Below, piece by piece: positions 9,466-18,735 of a stretch of DNA of 36,826 bases (the stretch's first letter is position 1; each line of letters starts with the position of its first letter). The notes under the pieces were generated by a model, which was not told the DNA's origin, did not search any database, and worked only from the letters and a program-made list of their open reading frames with translations. The translations under genes were made by a program, and so were the position numbers. Location: NCBI GenBank assembly GCA_030426245.1, contig JAUHYZ010000022.1, positions 1-36,826 on the forward strand. The letters run 5' to 3'. This DNA comes from Alphaproteobacteria bacterium (GTDB taxonomy: Bacteria; Pseudomonadota; Alphaproteobacteria; Sphingomonadales; Sphingomonadaceae).

Positions 9466-11418
9466 ATGCCGGGCAAATACCTTCGCGCCGCGATTCTGGC
9501 GCTAATCCTTTTGTTTCCAATGGGATCCCAAGCGGCCGAGCCTCCGCCGCTCGAAGCCTATGGCGATCTGCCCGCTATCGAAAACATCGCGATCTCCAAT
9601 TCAGGAGAGATGCTGGCTGCGATTAGCGCCGTCAAAGGCCGACGTATGCTGCTTCTGCTAAATTCGGATCTTGTATTGCAGAACCTTTACGCGTTGGACG
9701 ATGTAAAAGTGCGCGATATCGAGTGGATCGGTGACGAAGCCGTCTTGATGCTGCGTAGCGAAACGCAAAGGCTCGGGACATTATTCACGACGAGCCAGTT
9801 CGAAGCACTGCAAGCGATGATCATGCCGGTGGCGCAAGGCGGCGAGGTTGTTCAAATCTTCGCCGACCAAGCCAATATCGCGACCGGTATTTTCGGAGAC
9901 TACGGCCTACGCCAAGTGGACGGCAAATGGACTGGCTATTTCGGCAGTATAGAGCTCCTTCGATCCACGAACAATCGAGGCTACATCTTTAGCCATACCC
10001 GCCCCAGTCTTTTTGCGGTGGACCTAAAATCCGGCGAGGCCAAGGAAGCGGCGCGTCATACCGTGAGAGACTTTAGCCGGCATTGGCTTGTTGATGCCGA
10101 TGGAGGAGTAGCTGCGACTTTGGACCTCAAAATTCCGTCGGGCGATTGGACGATCTCCAACGGGGAACATGTCCTTATTGCCAAGGGAAATGCTCCAGAA
10201 GGCGGAACTGAACTCATCGCATTGGGAAAGGACGGAGACACTCTGCTCTACAGTATGGAAGACCAGGAAACCGGCTTTACCAAATTGTATGAGGTCGAAT
10301 TATCCGGCGATGCGCCTGCCACGGAGATTCTTGGCGGCAAATTGATCGAAAGAATCCTGATCGATGATGAGACAGGCCGTTTCATTGGCTATCTACAGGG
10401 CGGCCAAAACCCAGGCCCCGTTTTCTTCGATGAAGCTTGGCAATCGAGGGTCGACAAAGGCTTACAGCCGTTTCGCAAGCTGGACGTCCGCTTGGCCGAC
10501 TGGAATTCCGATCTCTCCCGACTGATTGTCAAAACCAGCGGCAATGGAGATAGCGGGACATGGTATCTCGTGGATATCGACAAAGGAGTGGCCAAATCGC
10601 TTGGCGGCGAAAGACCGCTGATCCCCGCTTCCGCTGTCGGCCCCATCTCCCAGGTGGCGTTTACAGCACGCGACGGACTGAAAATGTCCGGCATCCTCAC
10701 CTTGCCACCCGGCCGCGACGGAAAAGATCTGCCGGTGGTGATGTTGCCCCACGGCGGACCGCACGCGGAGGACAAACCGCAATTCGACTGGTGGGCACAA
10801 GCTTTCGCATCGCGCGGCTATGCCGTCTTTCAACCCAACTTTCGCGGTTCCACCAACATGGGCCAAGAATTCAGAATGGCCAGCAGGGGAGAATGGGGCC
10901 GCAAGATGCAAACGGACATATCGGATGGCCTTGCAGAGCTCGTCCGTCTGGGTATCGCCGATCCAAAGCGCGCCTGTATCATGGGCGGAAGCTACGGGGG
11001 CTTTGCCGCGCTGGCGGGTGTGACGCTTCAACAGGACATCTATCGTTGTGCCGTAGCAGTCGCTCCGGTGAGCGACCTTGAGCTTTTTGTGAACAGTGAA
11101 ATCAGGCGGAGCGCGGGCACCAACGTCGTGCGCCGTATATTGGGACGTGAAATGGGCGGGCTTGATCTGGACGCCGTATCACCCCGCAAGCTGGCGGACA
11201 GGACCGATGCCCCCATCCTACTGATCCATGGCAAGGACGACACCGTCGTTCCGTTCGAGCAGAGCGAGAAGATGGCCGACGCGCTGGATGATGCAGGCAA
11301 GCCCTATGAATTCGTAGTCCTGGAAGAGGAAGACCATTGGCTTTCCCGCGCCGCAACGCGCAAGCAGATGCTGAGCGCGGCGATGGCCTTCGTCCAGAAG
11401 CATAATCCGGCCGATTAG
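9466..11418 (+). CDS. Prolyl oligopeptidase family (S9) serine peptidase, secreted
   Basis: A 650-residue exported hydrolase. The signal peptide [17 protein letters not shown] ends near GSQAAE. Residues about 35-390 are the poorly conserved beta-propeller region. The alpha/beta-hydrolase domain follows with [14 protein letters not shown] (oxyanion region), the nucleophile elbow GGSYGG (Ser509), the acid in HGKDDTVVP (Asp591 or 592) and the base in EEEDHW (His624), so the triad looks complete. The start at 9466 has GGGGGA about ten bases upstream; the frame is open to 9406. Base composition is clearly lower in GC than the neighbours (31 of 60 in 10081-10140), and the gene splits the dapA-smpB pair, suggesting acquisition. 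Its stop overlaps the end of dapA by four bases. Confidence 0.88.
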   Translation: MPGKYLRAAILALILLFPMGSQAAEPPPLEAYGDLPAIENIAISNSGEMLAAISAVKGRRMLLLLNSDLVLQNLYALDDVKVRDIEWIGDEAVLMLRSETQRLGTLFTTSQFEALQAMIMPVAQGGEVVQIFADQANIATGIFGDYGLRQVDGKWTGYFGSIELLRSTNNRGYIFSHTRPSLFAVDLKSGEAKEAARHTVRDFSRHWLVDADGGVAATLDLKIPSGDWTISNGEHVLIAKGNAPEGGTELIALGKDGDTLLYSMEDQETGFTKLYEVELSGDAPATEILGGKLIERILIDDETGRFIGYLQGGQNPGPVFFDEAWQSRVDKGLQPFRKLDVRLADWNSDLSRLIVKTSGNGDSGTWYLVDIDKGVAKSLGGERPLIPASAVGPISQVAFTARDGLKMSGILTLPPGRDGKDLPVVMLPHGGPHAEDKPQFDWWAQAFASRGYAVFQPNFRGSTNMGQEFRMASRGEWGRKMQTDISDGLAELVRLGIADPKRACIMGGSYGGFAALAGVTLQQDIYRCAVAVAPVSDLELFVNSEIRRSAGTNVVRRILGREMGGLDLDAVSPRKLADRTDAPILLIHGKDDTVVPFEQSEKMADALDDAGKPYEFVVLEEEDHWLSRAATRKQMLSAAMAFVQKHNPAD

Positions 11419-12290
11419 ATCAGCCCGGCATGCTCCAGTGCAGCGTCGACGGCTGCACGCGAGGCCTCGCTGCAAGGCACGACCGGCAGGCGCACTTCGG
11501 GATCGAACCAATTGTGCACGCGGCTGAGCGCATATTTCACCGGCCCCGGCGATGTGTCGGTGAACAGCGCCTCATGCAGCGGGTGCAGGCGGTCGTTCAG
11601 TTCGCGCGCCTTCGCATAATCACCGTCCTGGCAGGCCTTCTGGAAATCGGCACACAGGCCCGGCGCGACATTGGCGCTCACCGAAATACAGCCGTGCCCG
11701 CCATGGGCGTTATAGGCCAGCGCGCTTTCGTCATTGCCCGATAGCTGGCAGAAATCCGTGCCGATCGTCTGGCGATAGGCCGAAACGCGCGCAATGATTC
11801 CGGTCGCATCCTTGACCCCGGCAATGCGGGGCAGCCTGGCGAGCCGCACCATGGTGGCATTGCCTATGTCCACGACCGAGCGGCCGGGAATATTGTAGAC
11901 CACGATCGGAATGTCACACGCTTCGTGTATCGCCTCGAAATGGCGATAGATGCCTTCCTGGCTCGGCTTGTTGTAATAGGGTGTAACCACCAGCACGGCA
12001 TCGGCACCGGCATCCTGCGCATGGCGGGCCAGCATCACCGCTTCCTCGGTAGAGTTGGAGCCTGCCCCCGCGATCACCGGCACGCGCCCCGCAGCCACTT
12101 TGATGCAGGTTTCGGTCACCTGCATATGCTCGGCGTGGCTCAAAGTGGGAGATTCGCCGGTCGTTCCGCAGGGCACCAGGCCCGAAGTACCGTTCGCGAT
12201 CTGGTGTTCGACCAGCCGGCAAAACGATTCCTCGTCAAACGCTCCGCCGCGAAAAGGAGTCACTAGGGCCGGAATTGAGCCGGAAAACAT
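11415..12290 (-). CDS. dapA: 4-hydroxy-tetrahydrodipicolinate synthase
   Basis: Condenses pyruvate with aspartate semialdehyde, the first committed step of the diaminopimelate/lysine pathway, in the cytoplasm. The 291 residues contain the pyruvate-contacting Thr pair in [11 protein letters not shown] (about 41-51), [13 protein letters not shown], Tyr132 in VVYNIPGRS, and the Schiff-base lysine Lys160 in IAGVKDATG. Length and N-terminus ([13 protein letters not shown]) are as expected. It is divergent from the lytic transglycosylase gene with about 100 bases between, and meets the S9 peptidase end-to-end. Confidence 0.97.
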   Translation of the reverse strand: MFSGSIPALVTPFRGGAFDEESFCRLVEHQIANGTSGLVPCGTTGESPTLSHAEHMQVTETCIKVAAGRVPVIAGAGSNSTEEAVMLARHAQDAGADAVLVVTPYYNKPSQEGIYRHFEAIHEACDIPIVVYNIPGRSVVDIGNATMVRLARLPRIAGVKDATGIIARVSAYRQTIGTDFCQLSGNDESALAYNAHGGHGCISVSANVAPGLCADFQKACQDGDYAKARELNDRLHPLHEALFTDTSPGPVKYALSRVHNWFDPEVRLPVVPCSEASRAAVDAALEHAGLI

Positions 12291-12392
12291 GGATTTCGCC
12301 TCTCATCTTGCCCAATCCTCGCAATCCGGTAGTTTCCGTTTGCGATGCAAGGGGATTCATGTTCAGCGCCTGATAAGGATGCAGTAGCTAGA

Positions 12393-14375
12393 ATGTCCAG
12401 CATGCTTCGTATTACCCTTGCAGTATTGGCCGCCAGCACCGCGCTCAGCGCGTCCGCTCCACTCGTCGCCGAGAATGCCATGCCGGATGCCCGGGCGTGG
12501 GATCAGGCGCGTGCCGAACTGGTCGCTTCGCAGCCAGGCGCCATGGCCGGCGCGATCGCAAGGTGGGAGCGGCTGAGCGCGTCCCAGAATTACAATTTCA
12601 ACGATTATTCCAGTTTCATCCTCTCCTATCCCGGCTTCCCGCAGGAGGAGAGACTGCGCCGCTATGCCGAAAGCCGTTTGCAGGAGGACTACATCGAATC
12701 GGAAAGGCTGATCGCCTTTTTCGACCGGCATCCTCCGCTGACCAATCCGGCCCGCGCGCAATACGCCATCGCGCTCGCCACGCAGCGCAGGCCCGAAGCG
12801 GCGGGCGTTGCGCGCGCGGCATGGCGCGGCGGCACGATGAGCCCCACGGCGGAGGCCACTCTGCTTACGCTCTTCGGCAGCCAGTTCACGCAAGACGATC
12901 ACGATGCGCGGATGGATGCCCTGCTGTGGGACCGCGACACGGACGAAGCGGCGCGGCAAATCAATGCGGCATCGATGACGAAGCGCTCCGTGTTCATGGC
13001 CCGACTGGCCGCAGCGCAGGGCGAACGGCCCGAAGCGCTGGGCCTGCCCGTTCCCGTGCGCGACGCTGTGAAGGATCCGGGATATCTCTACAATATCGTG
13101 CGCGAGATGCGCAAAGGCGGCAGGGCCGGCCAGGCAGTGGATCTGCTGGCCAATCGCCCGAAGCTGGAGAGCCTGCCGCACGATCCGGCCGCCTGGGTGG
13201 AAGAACTGCTGACAGTCGCCAGGCTGGGCAACGCCCGGCAGGCGCAGCAGATTGCCGCTTCCATCGACGATGCCTTCGTCCCCGGCGCCGACATCAGCCG
13301 CATGGGCTATTCCCTGCGCGACGATTACACATCCCTGATGTGGCTGGGCGGCACCAGCGCGCTTTGGGACCTGCGCGATCCGCATGGTGCCGCGCCGCTG
13401 TTCTATCGCTATGGCGCCGCCGCGCGCACCCCGCAGACCCGCTCCAAAGGGTTCTATTGGGCCGGTCTGGCTTCCGCACAGGCTGGAGATAGCGCGGGTG
13501 CCAACCGCTATTTCGAAATGGCTGCCGAATATCCCAGCCGCTTTTACGGTATGCTGGCGCTTGAACGGCTCGGCCGGCCGATTCCTGCCCTAGGCGGTGC
13601 ACCGACCGCTCAGCCCGATCCCGCGCAGCGCGCCGAATTCAACGCCAAGCCGCTCACCAAGGCCGTACGTGAAGTGGCGCGCGATGCCCCCTGGAGCACC
13701 GGCATACGCTTCTACCGCGCAATCGCCGAACAGGCCGAGACGGAAGCGGAAATGGTCCTGGTAGCCGAACTGGCCCGCGATATCGGGCGGCGCGACCTGG
13801 CCGTGATTCTGGGCGAGGAAGCGGCTGAAAAGGGCTTCGACGGCTTCACTGCGATTTCCTTCCCCACCGTGCCCACGCCGCCCGCGACGAACTGGGCCAT
13901 GGTCCATGCGATTTCGCGGCAGGAAAGCCAATTCGCCCAGAACGCGATCAGCCACGCCGGCGCGCGCGGATTGATGCAGCTGATGCCGGGCACCGCGCGT
14001 GAGCAGGCCGGAAAGTCCGGCTTGACCTATCTCAGCGCCTCGCTGATCGACGATGCGCAGTACAATATGCGCCTGGGCGACGGCTATTTTTCACGCATGA
14101 TGTCCTACTATGACGGATCCTACCCTCTGGCGGTGGCTGCCTATAATGGCGGGCCGGGCAATGTGAACAAATGGATCCGCGCCAATGGCGATCCACGCAC
14201 CGGATCGATCAGCTGGGTCGAATGGATCGAACGGATACCGTTCTACGAAACCAAGAACTACGTTCAGCGCGTCCTGGAAAATGCTGCGGTGTATGAGGCG
14301 ATGCATCCCGAAAAGGCGGAATATGGCCGCCCGAAATCGATCAGCCGCCTGCTGGGCAAGTCCACGCCCGGCTGA
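12393..14375 (+). CDS. slt: Soluble lytic murein transglycosylase
   Basis: Cleaves the MurNAc-GlcNAc bond of peptidoglycan in the periplasm to give 1,6-anhydro products. The 660-residue product has a signal peptide (MLRITLAVLAASTALSASAP within the first 25 residues), a long alpha-helical superhelix region (about 30-480), and a C-terminal SLT domain: AISRQESQFAQNAIS with the catalytic Glu511, GLMQLMPGTA, YNMRLGDGYF and AAYNGGPGNV. These are the family 1 transglycosylase motifs. The ATG at 12393 is chosen ahead of the signal peptide; the ATG at 12402 is an equally possible start, and neither has a strong ribosome site. greB follows after 18 bases. Confidence 0.92.
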   Translation: MSSMLRITLAVLAASTALSASAPLVAENAMPDARAWDQARAELVASQPGAMAGAIARWERLSASQNYNFNDYSSFILSYPGFPQEERLRRYAESRLQEDYIESERLIAFFDRHPPLTNPARAQYAIALATQRRPEAAGVARAAWRGGTMSPTAEATLLTLFGSQFTQDDHDARMDALLWDRDTDEAARQINAASMTKRSVFMARLAAAQGERPEALGLPVPVRDAVKDPGYLYNIVREMRKGGRAGQAVDLLANRPKLESLPHDPAAWVEELLTVARLGNARQAQQIAASIDDAFVPGADISRMGYSLRDDYTSLMWLGGTSALWDLRDPHGAAPLFYRYGAAARTPQTRSKGFYWAGLASAQAGDSAGANRYFEMAAEYPSRFYGMLALERLGRPIPALGGAPTAQPDPAQRAEFNAKPLTKAVREVARDAPWSTGIRFYRAIAEQAETEAEMVLVAELARDIGRRDLAVILGEEAAEKGFDGFTAISFPTVPTPPATNWAMVHAISRQESQFAQNAISHAGARGLMQLMPGTAREQAGKSGLTYLSASLIDDAQYNMRLGDGYFSRMMSYYDGSYPLAVAAYNGGPGNVNKWIRANGDPRTGSISWVEWIERIPFYETKNYVQRVLENAAVYEAMHPEKAEYGRPKSISRLLGKSTPG

Positions 14376-14393
14376 GCCGGGCCCAAGCGCATC

Positions 14394-14876
14394 ATGGAAG
14401 GCAATCCAATCACTCCTGCCGGGCTGGCAGCGCTCAAGCAGCGTTACGACCATTTGCTAGGCACCGAGCGTCCCGAAATCGTCGAGATCGTCAGCTGGGC
14501 CGCAGGCAATGGCGACCGCAGCGAGAACGGAGACTACCTCTATGGCCGCAAGCGCATGCGCGAGATCGACCGCGAACTCGCTCATCTCGCGCGGCGCATG
14601 AAGAAGGCACGGGTTATCGACCCCGCGCAGCAGCCGGACAAAAACCGGGCCTGGTTCGGCGCAACGGTGAAGATTGCGGACGAAGACGACAATGAGCGCA
14701 CGCTGACCCTGGTCGGCGATGACGAACAGGATGCGAGCAGCGGGAAGATTGGCTGGAGCGCACCGATCGCAAGAGCGCTGCGCGGCGCCGGCGTAGGGGA
14801 TTTGCGCAAGGTGCGTCTTCCCGGCGGCGAGAAAGAATGGGAAGTCGTCGCGATCGACTATCCGCAGAACATCTGA
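14394..14876 (+). CDS. greB: Transcript cleavage factor GreB
   Basis: Rescues backtracked RNA polymerase by stimulating transcript cleavage through the secondary channel. The 160-residue protein has the N-terminal coiled coil (ITPAGLAALKQRYDHLL ... WAAGNGDRSENGDYLYGRKR, with the acidic residues of the tip loop in GDRSENGDY) and the C-terminal FKBP-like domain (WFGATVKIADED, SSGKIGWSAPIARALRGAGVGD). YGRKRMREIDRE is typical of GreB rather than GreA. It probably shares a transcript with the upstream transglycosylase. Confidence 0.92.
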   Translation: MEGNPITPAGLAALKQRYDHLLGTERPEIVEIVSWAAGNGDRSENGDYLYGRKRMREIDRELAHLARRMKKARVIDPAQQPDKNRAWFGATVKIADEDDNERTLTLVGDDEQDASSGKIGWSAPIARALRGAGVGDLRKVRLPGGEKEWEVVAIDYPQNI

Positions 14877-14894
14877 GCGTCCCTGTCAGCGATC

Positions 14895-15659
14895 TCAGGC
14901 GGCGCGAATCTCTCTCTTGCCTTCGAACACCTGCGGCAATTTGCCGAGTTCCGGCCGGGCAAGCAGATGTCCCTGGATATAGCGGATTCCGATATCCTTG
15001 AGGACTTGCAATTCCTGTTCGCTTTCTACCCCTTCGGCAATGACAGTGATGCCCATTTCCTCGCACAGCCGTGCATTGGCCGCCACGATCATTCGACGAG
15101 GCGGACTTGTGTCGATGCCGCGGATCAGCGCCATGTCCAGTTTAACGAAATCGGTCTGGATATCGGCGAGCAGATTGAGGCCCGAAAAGCCGGCACCGAA
15201 ATCGTCGATGGCAGTGGAAAAGCCCATCCGTCGATAGGATTTCACAATACTGCGGACATGGTCTGTATCGAGCCGTTCGCTTTCCGTGAATTCGAAGATC
15301 AGGCGATCGCAGGGTAGCCCGGTTTCGGCCGCCGCCTCCAACGTCTTTCGAATGCATGCCTCCGGCGCGTAAACCGCGTTGGGCATGAAATTGATCGAAA
15401 GCCTGGCATCGCTTTCGAGCAGCCCGGCGGCAACAGCTTCCACAATCGCTGAAACACGGCAAGCCTGATCGAAGGTGTAAAGGAGATCGGGTGTAACCTG
15501 ACCCAGAACCCAGCCGGCATCCTGCCCAGACTCGCCGCGCACAAGTGCTTCATAGGCAAATGGGCGGCCTGTCTGCACATCGACAATCGGCTGGAACGCC
15601 GTACGTATTGAGAACGGAAGGGCCGCCCCCTCTTTGCATCTTTCGCACTTGCGGGACAT
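14895..15659 (-). CDS. EAL domain protein, probable c-di-GMP phosphodiesterase
   Basis: Hydrolyses or senses cyclic di-GMP. The 254 residues are nearly all one EAL domain: FQPIVDVQTG, the EAL motif itself in YEALVRG (37-39), SINFMPN, FEFTESERL, the metal-binding pair in IDDFGAGFSG, VKLDMALI, AEGVES and YIQGHLLARP. All motifs needed for catalysis seem present, so activity is likely. There is no membrane segment. A CxxC pair (CERC) just before the domain is characteristic of a subgroup of small EAL proteins and may bind a metal. It converges with greB and is divergent from the 67-residue gene. Confidence 0.9.
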   Translation of the reverse strand: MSRKCERCKEGAALPFSIRTAFQPIVDVQTGRPFAYEALVRGESGQDAGWVLGQVTPDLLYTFDQACRVSAIVEAVAAGLLESDARLSINFMPNAVYAPEACIRKTLEAAAETGLPCDRLIFEFTESERLDTDHVRSIVKSYRRMGFSTAIDDFGAGFSGLNLLADIQTDFVKLDMALIRGIDTSPPRRMIVAANARLCEEMGITVIAEGVESEQELQVLKDIGIRYIQGHLLARPELGKLPQVFEGKREIRAA

Positions 15660-15706
15660 TGGCGGATATTGCGCTCAAGATAGTATAGATCGTATTAACA
15701 ATCGCG

Positions 15707-15910
15707 ATGCGCACCACCTTTCAGGAAGCGACCGTTCGCCTCTATCATCTCAATGGCGATGTTGAAGGCGGCGCGGCGGAAACGCTGTTTTACGGGCCGC
15801 TTGCCGAAGCGATGCGTATCGCTGCGCAACAACCGGAAGAGATACAGGAAGGCCTGTTCATCGCGACCGATAACGACGTGGTGGCCTATCTCGACATGAC
15901 CGGAGGCTGA
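15707..15910 (+). CDS. Small protein of unknown function (67 residues)
   Basis: MRTTFQEATVRLYHL opens a short acidic protein containing GPLAEAMRIAAQQPEEIQEG and ending in LDMTGG. The codon choice is host-like and the translation has a sensible alternation of strand- and helix-forming stretches, so it is probably a real gene. It is not recognised as any family. It is divergent from the EAL gene with only 47 bases between them, so the two may share regulation. No strong ribosome site is visible before the ATG. Confidence 0.6.
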   Translation: MRTTFQEATVRLYHLNGDVEGGAAETLFYGPLAEAMRIAAQQPEEIQEGLFIATDNDVVAYLDMTGG

Positions 15911-16151
15911 GTGCCGTCCGGCGCTTACTCAGGCGCAATTGTTCTCCGATCGAATGCGCCGATGGGCTGGCCTGAGAATCGGCGCAATGCGGATGCGACA
16001 CAGATCGACGAAGTCATTCTTATCCGGGATAACTAAATCCGATTCCATAAGAACGAATGACAGTTCTTCGCCAACAGAAACTGAAAAACGCCTTATTTTA
16101 GTGACTTACTTCCACAACAGCTCGGAATGGCCTTTGTCTCAGCAAAGCGGA

Positions 16152-16270
16152 CACTCTTTCGTCATGGAAATGACACGAAGTTCCAGTTACTATCCAGTTG
16201 CGACCCGAAGAGTGGAAGCGATTGTCTTTCGCTCGACAATTGGGCCCCTGCTTCGGCAGGGGCTCTTTTT
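16152..16270 (+). ncRNA. Candidate structured small RNA ending in an intrinsic terminator
   Basis: The 400-base gap 15911-16312 has no convincing gene but its second half folds well on the plus strand. CACTCT (16152-16157) pairs with AGAGTG (16209-16214). Inside it TTCGTCAT (16158-16165) pairs with ATGACACGAA (16170-16179) with a two-base bulge and a GGAA loop. ATTGTC (16221-16226) pairs with GACAAT (16235-16240). The terminator hairpin follows at once. The 5' end is unknown and may lie further upstream; no clear promoter was identified. An alternative is a long 3' untranslated region of the 67-residue gene. No known RNA family was recognised. Confidence 0.5.
16244..16270 (+). terminator. Strong intrinsic terminator
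   Basis: GCCCCTGC, tetraloop TTCG, GCAGGGGC (16244-16263), then TCTTTTTTT-like tract to 16271. The perfect eight-pair GC stem and stable UUCG loop make it a textbook Rho-independent terminator for plus-strand transcription. On the minus strand no T run follows, so it does not serve the SDR gene that ends at 16313. Confidence 0.9.
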
Positions 16271-16312
16271 TGTGACCGGGCTGCTCTTGGGGCCCGTAAG
16301 GAAGCTCAGACC

Positions 16313-17095
16313 TTATTCGATATGCCAACCATGGCTGACGATCAGCGATTGCCCCGTGAGCGCATTGGTCTCGAAGCCGGCAAACATCAGCGCCACTTCC
16401 GCCACATCCTCGATAGTGGTGAATTCTCCGTCGACTGTCTGGCCGAGCATGACCTTCTTGATCACTTCCTCTTCGGAGATGCCCAGTTCCTTGGCCTGTT
16501 CGGGAATCTGCTTGTCGACCAGCGGTGTACGGACAAAGCCGGGGCAGATCACATTCGACCGCACACCATGCGCCGCACCTTCCTTCGCAATCACCCGCGC
16601 CAGGCCGAGCAATCCATGTTTGGCAGTCACGTAAGCGGACTTTAGCGGTGATGCCTCCTTGGAATGGACCGAACCCATCAGGATGATTGCGCCCCCGCCT
16701 TGCTTGTACATTTGCGGCAGGCAGGCCTTGGAAGTCAGGAACGCACCGTCCAGGTGAATGGCCAGCATCTTCTTCCAGTCGGAAAAGGCGAAATCCTCCA
16801 CCGGATTGACGATCTGAACCCCGGCATTGGAGACAAGTACGTCCACCCTGCCCCAGGCATCCATCACTTGCTCCACACCGCCATTCACGCTGTCTTCTGA
16901 AGTCACATCCATCGCCACGGCCATGGCTTCACCCGGCGCGCCGGAAGAAATCTCCTCCGCCGCCAGCCGCGCCTTTTCCGCGGCGAGATCCGCTATCGCC
17001 ACTTTGGCGCCTTCGGCCACGAAACGCTCGGCAATGCCGCGGCCGATACCGCTTGCCCCGCCCGTGACGATGCACACCTTGTCCTTGAGTTTCAC
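16313..17095 (-). CDS. SDR family dehydrogenase, probably 3-hydroxybutyrate dehydrogenase
   Basis: NAD(P)-dependent short-chain dehydrogenase of 260 residues. The cofactor site [10 protein letters not shown] is near residue 12, VSNAGVQ corresponds to NNAG, and the active site has Ser in GSVHS and YxxxK in [29 protein letters not shown] is characteristic of 3-hydroxybutyrate dehydrogenases, which interconvert 3-hydroxybutyrate and acetoacetate in polyhydroxybutyrate turnover; the C-terminal SHGWHIE replaces the usual DGGW. The start is taken as GTG at 17095, with GGGAGAAG upstream, because it places the Rossmann motif at its normal position; the ATG at 17164 would add an unlikely leader. Confidence 0.8.
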   Translation of the reverse strand: MKLKDKVCIVTGGASGIGRGIAERFVAEGAKVAIADLAAEKARLAAEEISSGAPGEAMAVAMDVTSEDSVNGGVEQVMDAWGRVDVLVSNAGVQIVNPVEDFAFSDWKKMLAIHLDGAFLTSKACLPQMYKQGGGAIILMGSVHSKEASPLKSAYVTAKHGLLGLARVIAKEGAAHGVRSNVICPGFVRTPLVDKQIPEQAKELGISEEEVIKKVMLGQTVDGEFTTIEDVAEVALMFAGFETNALTGQSLIVSHGWHIE

Positions 17096-17252
17096 GAGAG
17101 TGCTTCTCCCTGCATTCAGCTTTGATCGCGGCACTCTGAAACGAATGATGCTGCATTGCAACAAGCGGAAAGCGCTTCAGCTTGCTCCAACCAGTGGCGG
17201 ACAAATGGTGCCGGCACTTCAAAACAGGCGCGAGCTTTGCCAAGAGGCGGCA

Positions 17253-17789
17253 ATGCGATCCGCTTCCGCCAGACCGATTGCCAGAAAGGGCCTTACCCGA
17301 TGGGCCGCTGCCCTGACCGCAGCCGCCTGCCTGCTTGCCGCACCGGTAGCAGCCAAGGACAGCCTGGGCATATATTCGGGATGGGGCGCGTTCCGCGATG
17401 CCGAGGTTCCGCGCTGCTATGCGATTGCCATGGCCAAACCGAACGAGCGCAGGCGCGACTATCAGCCCTTTGCCAGCATCGGCACCTGGCCCAAGCGCGA
17501 CCTTAGGGGGCAATTGCATATCCGCCTGTCGCGCAAGCTTTCGCCCTCGGCCCGCGTCACGTTGCGCATCCGCGGCGGCGCTCTGTTCGTGCTGACCGCC
17601 GGCGGCGGCGATGCCTGGGCGCAAGACAAGCGCATGGATGCCGCAATCGTCGCCGCCATGCGTTCGGCCAGCGACATGTACATAACCGCTCGCGACAGTG
17701 CCGGTCGGCGCTTCGTCGACTCTTACGACCTGGACGGGGCGGCAACGGCGATGGACGCGGCCACGCTGGGCTGTGCCCGGCTGGACTAA
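17253..17789 (+). CDS. Secreted protein of unknown function
   Basis: A 178-residue protein with a long basic n-region (MRSASARPIARKGLTRW) followed by a hydrophobic segment and a cleavage-like site at APVAAKD. The mature part contains YSGWGAFRDAEVPRCYAIAM and DMYITARDSAGRRFVDSYDL and ends in LGCARLD. Two cysteines, one near each end, could form a disulfide in the periplasm. The wording around GWGAFRD and RCYAIA loosely recalls invasion-associated locus B type proteins but is not enough for a family call. The ATG at 17253 is preferred because AGAGGCGG precedes it; the frame is open far upstream. Confidence 0.72.
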   Translation: MRSASARPIARKGLTRWAAALTAAACLLAAPVAAKDSLGIYSGWGAFRDAEVPRCYAIAMAKPNERRRDYQPFASIGTWPKRDLRGQLHIRLSRKLSPSARVTLRIRGGALFVLTAGGGDAWAQDKRMDAAIVAAMRSASDMYITARDSAGRRFVDSYDLDGAATAMDAATLGCARLD

Positions 17790-17796
17790 AGGCATG

Positions 17797-17829
17797 AAAA
17801 AGCGGGCCGAGAATCGCTTCCCGGCCCGC
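17797..17829 (-). terminator. Intrinsic terminator of the outer-membrane protein gene
   Basis: On the minus strand CGGGCCG-containing GCGGGCCG (17829-17822) pairs with CGGCCCGC (17809-17802), loop of 12 bases, followed by TTTTT (17801-17797). It lies 26 bases beyond the stop of the gene that ends at 17855. Confidence 0.88.
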
Positions 17830-17854
17830 CTGGTAATGCATTCGTGACTGTCGC

Positions 17855-18514
17855 TTAGAAGCGCAGGCCAACGCCCGCGACAACCTGGTGACGATCAACG
17901 TCGAGGTCGAAGCGATCGCTTTCCAGTCCGCTGGGCGCTTCGATTTCGCCTTCGCCATAATTGGAATAGCGATATTCGGCCTTCACGAATATGTTGTCCG
18001 ACACGGCATATTCCGCGCCGCCGCCGAGGCGCCAGCCATCCAGATTAACATCGGTGTCCGTGTCGGTGACATTGTCGGTCGCCAACACGTTCATGCGGGC
18101 ATTGGCATAGCCGCCCTTGGCATAGACCAGAGCGCGCTCGCCAAGCGGAGCGCCAACGCGGATGCCCGCGTAAAGGTCACGCCCGGCTTCGACATTTGCG
18201 ACGCCGAAATTGGGGAAGCCCGTCGTATCGTATTCGGTCTTGGCTTCGGACTCCATCCACTCGCCTTCTACGCCGAGCAACAGGCCGCCCATGTTCATGT
18301 CGTAACCGACGCCCACGCCATAGGCGATATCGTCGATCGACTGGTCGATTTCATCGGCATTGTCGATGTCCTCGTCACTACCCGGGCGGGTGCTATCGTA
18401 CCCGACAAGTCCTTCGATCCGGAAACCCGTGAACGCATCGGCATCCTGGGCCATGGCAGGGGCCGCAATGGCCATCATGGAACCTGCGGTAACGATGGAA
18501 ACAAGCTTCTTCAT
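17855..18514 (-). CDS. Outer-membrane beta-barrel protein (Omp25/OmpA-barrel type)
   Basis: A 219-residue outer-membrane protein. The signal peptide MKKLVSIVTAGSMMAIAAPA ends at MAQ. The mature chain has alternating aromatic strands such as FRIEGLVGYDS, LLLGVEGEWM, ALVYAKGGYANARM, GWRLGGGAEYAV and IFVKAEYRYSNYGEG, and ends in VVAGVGLRF with the terminal Phe recognised by the BAM machinery. Eight strands fit the small porin-like barrels (PF13505) common in alphaproteobacteria. GGAG lies upstream of the start. The leader contains a small hairpin (TGCGGC/GCCGCA at about 18536-18555). A strong terminator follows. Confidence 0.87.
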   Translation of the reverse strand: MKKLVSIVTAGSMMAIAAPAMAQDADAFTGFRIEGLVGYDSTRPGSDEDIDNADEIDQSIDDIAYGVGVGYDMNMGGLLLGVEGEWMESEAKTEYDTTGFPNFGVANVEAGRDLYAGIRVGAPLGERALVYAKGGYANARMNVLATDNVTDTDTDVNLDGWRLGGGAEYAVSDNIFVKAEYRYSNYGEGEIEAPSGLESDRFDLDVDRHQVVAGVGLRF

Positions 18515-18675
18515 TTTTCACTCCAGTTCTATTTTGCTGCGGCAAACTCGCCGCATGCGATGAGTGGAAATCATGGAACTGAAGGAAGTTTCCTGAACCT
18601 CACACAACCAAATTTCTGTTGTATTTCAGCAACATATAGGCACGACGAAACGCACTGCATCCGCGCCGAACAGTT

Positions 18676-18700
18676 GGAACGGGCCCGGAAAGAACGCGTT
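18676..18700 (+). promoter_or_regulatory. Candidate EcfG (general stress) promoter upstream of rlmN
   Basis: GGAAC (18676-18680), 16 bases, CGTT (18697-18700). This equals the consensus of EcfG, the extracytoplasmic-function sigma factor of the alphaproteobacterial general stress response (GGAAC-N16/17-CGTT). The start of transcription would fall near 18707, giving a leader of about 28 bases before the rlmN ATG. The match is exact, but one such match can occur by chance. Confidence 0.6.
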
Positions 18701-18735
18701 TACTGCCCCTTTGCGAACGACGAAGCAGCGCCTAT

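Noticed and set aside
15939-16634. A 231-codon plus-strand frame across the small-RNA candidate
   Set aside because: It runs through the terminator hairpin and into the antisense of the SDR gene; the translation is not protein-like.
18668-18680. GAAC-N5-GAAC as a second LexA box
   Set aside because: The spacing is five, not the seven bases required; the second GAAC is better explained as the EcfG -35 box.
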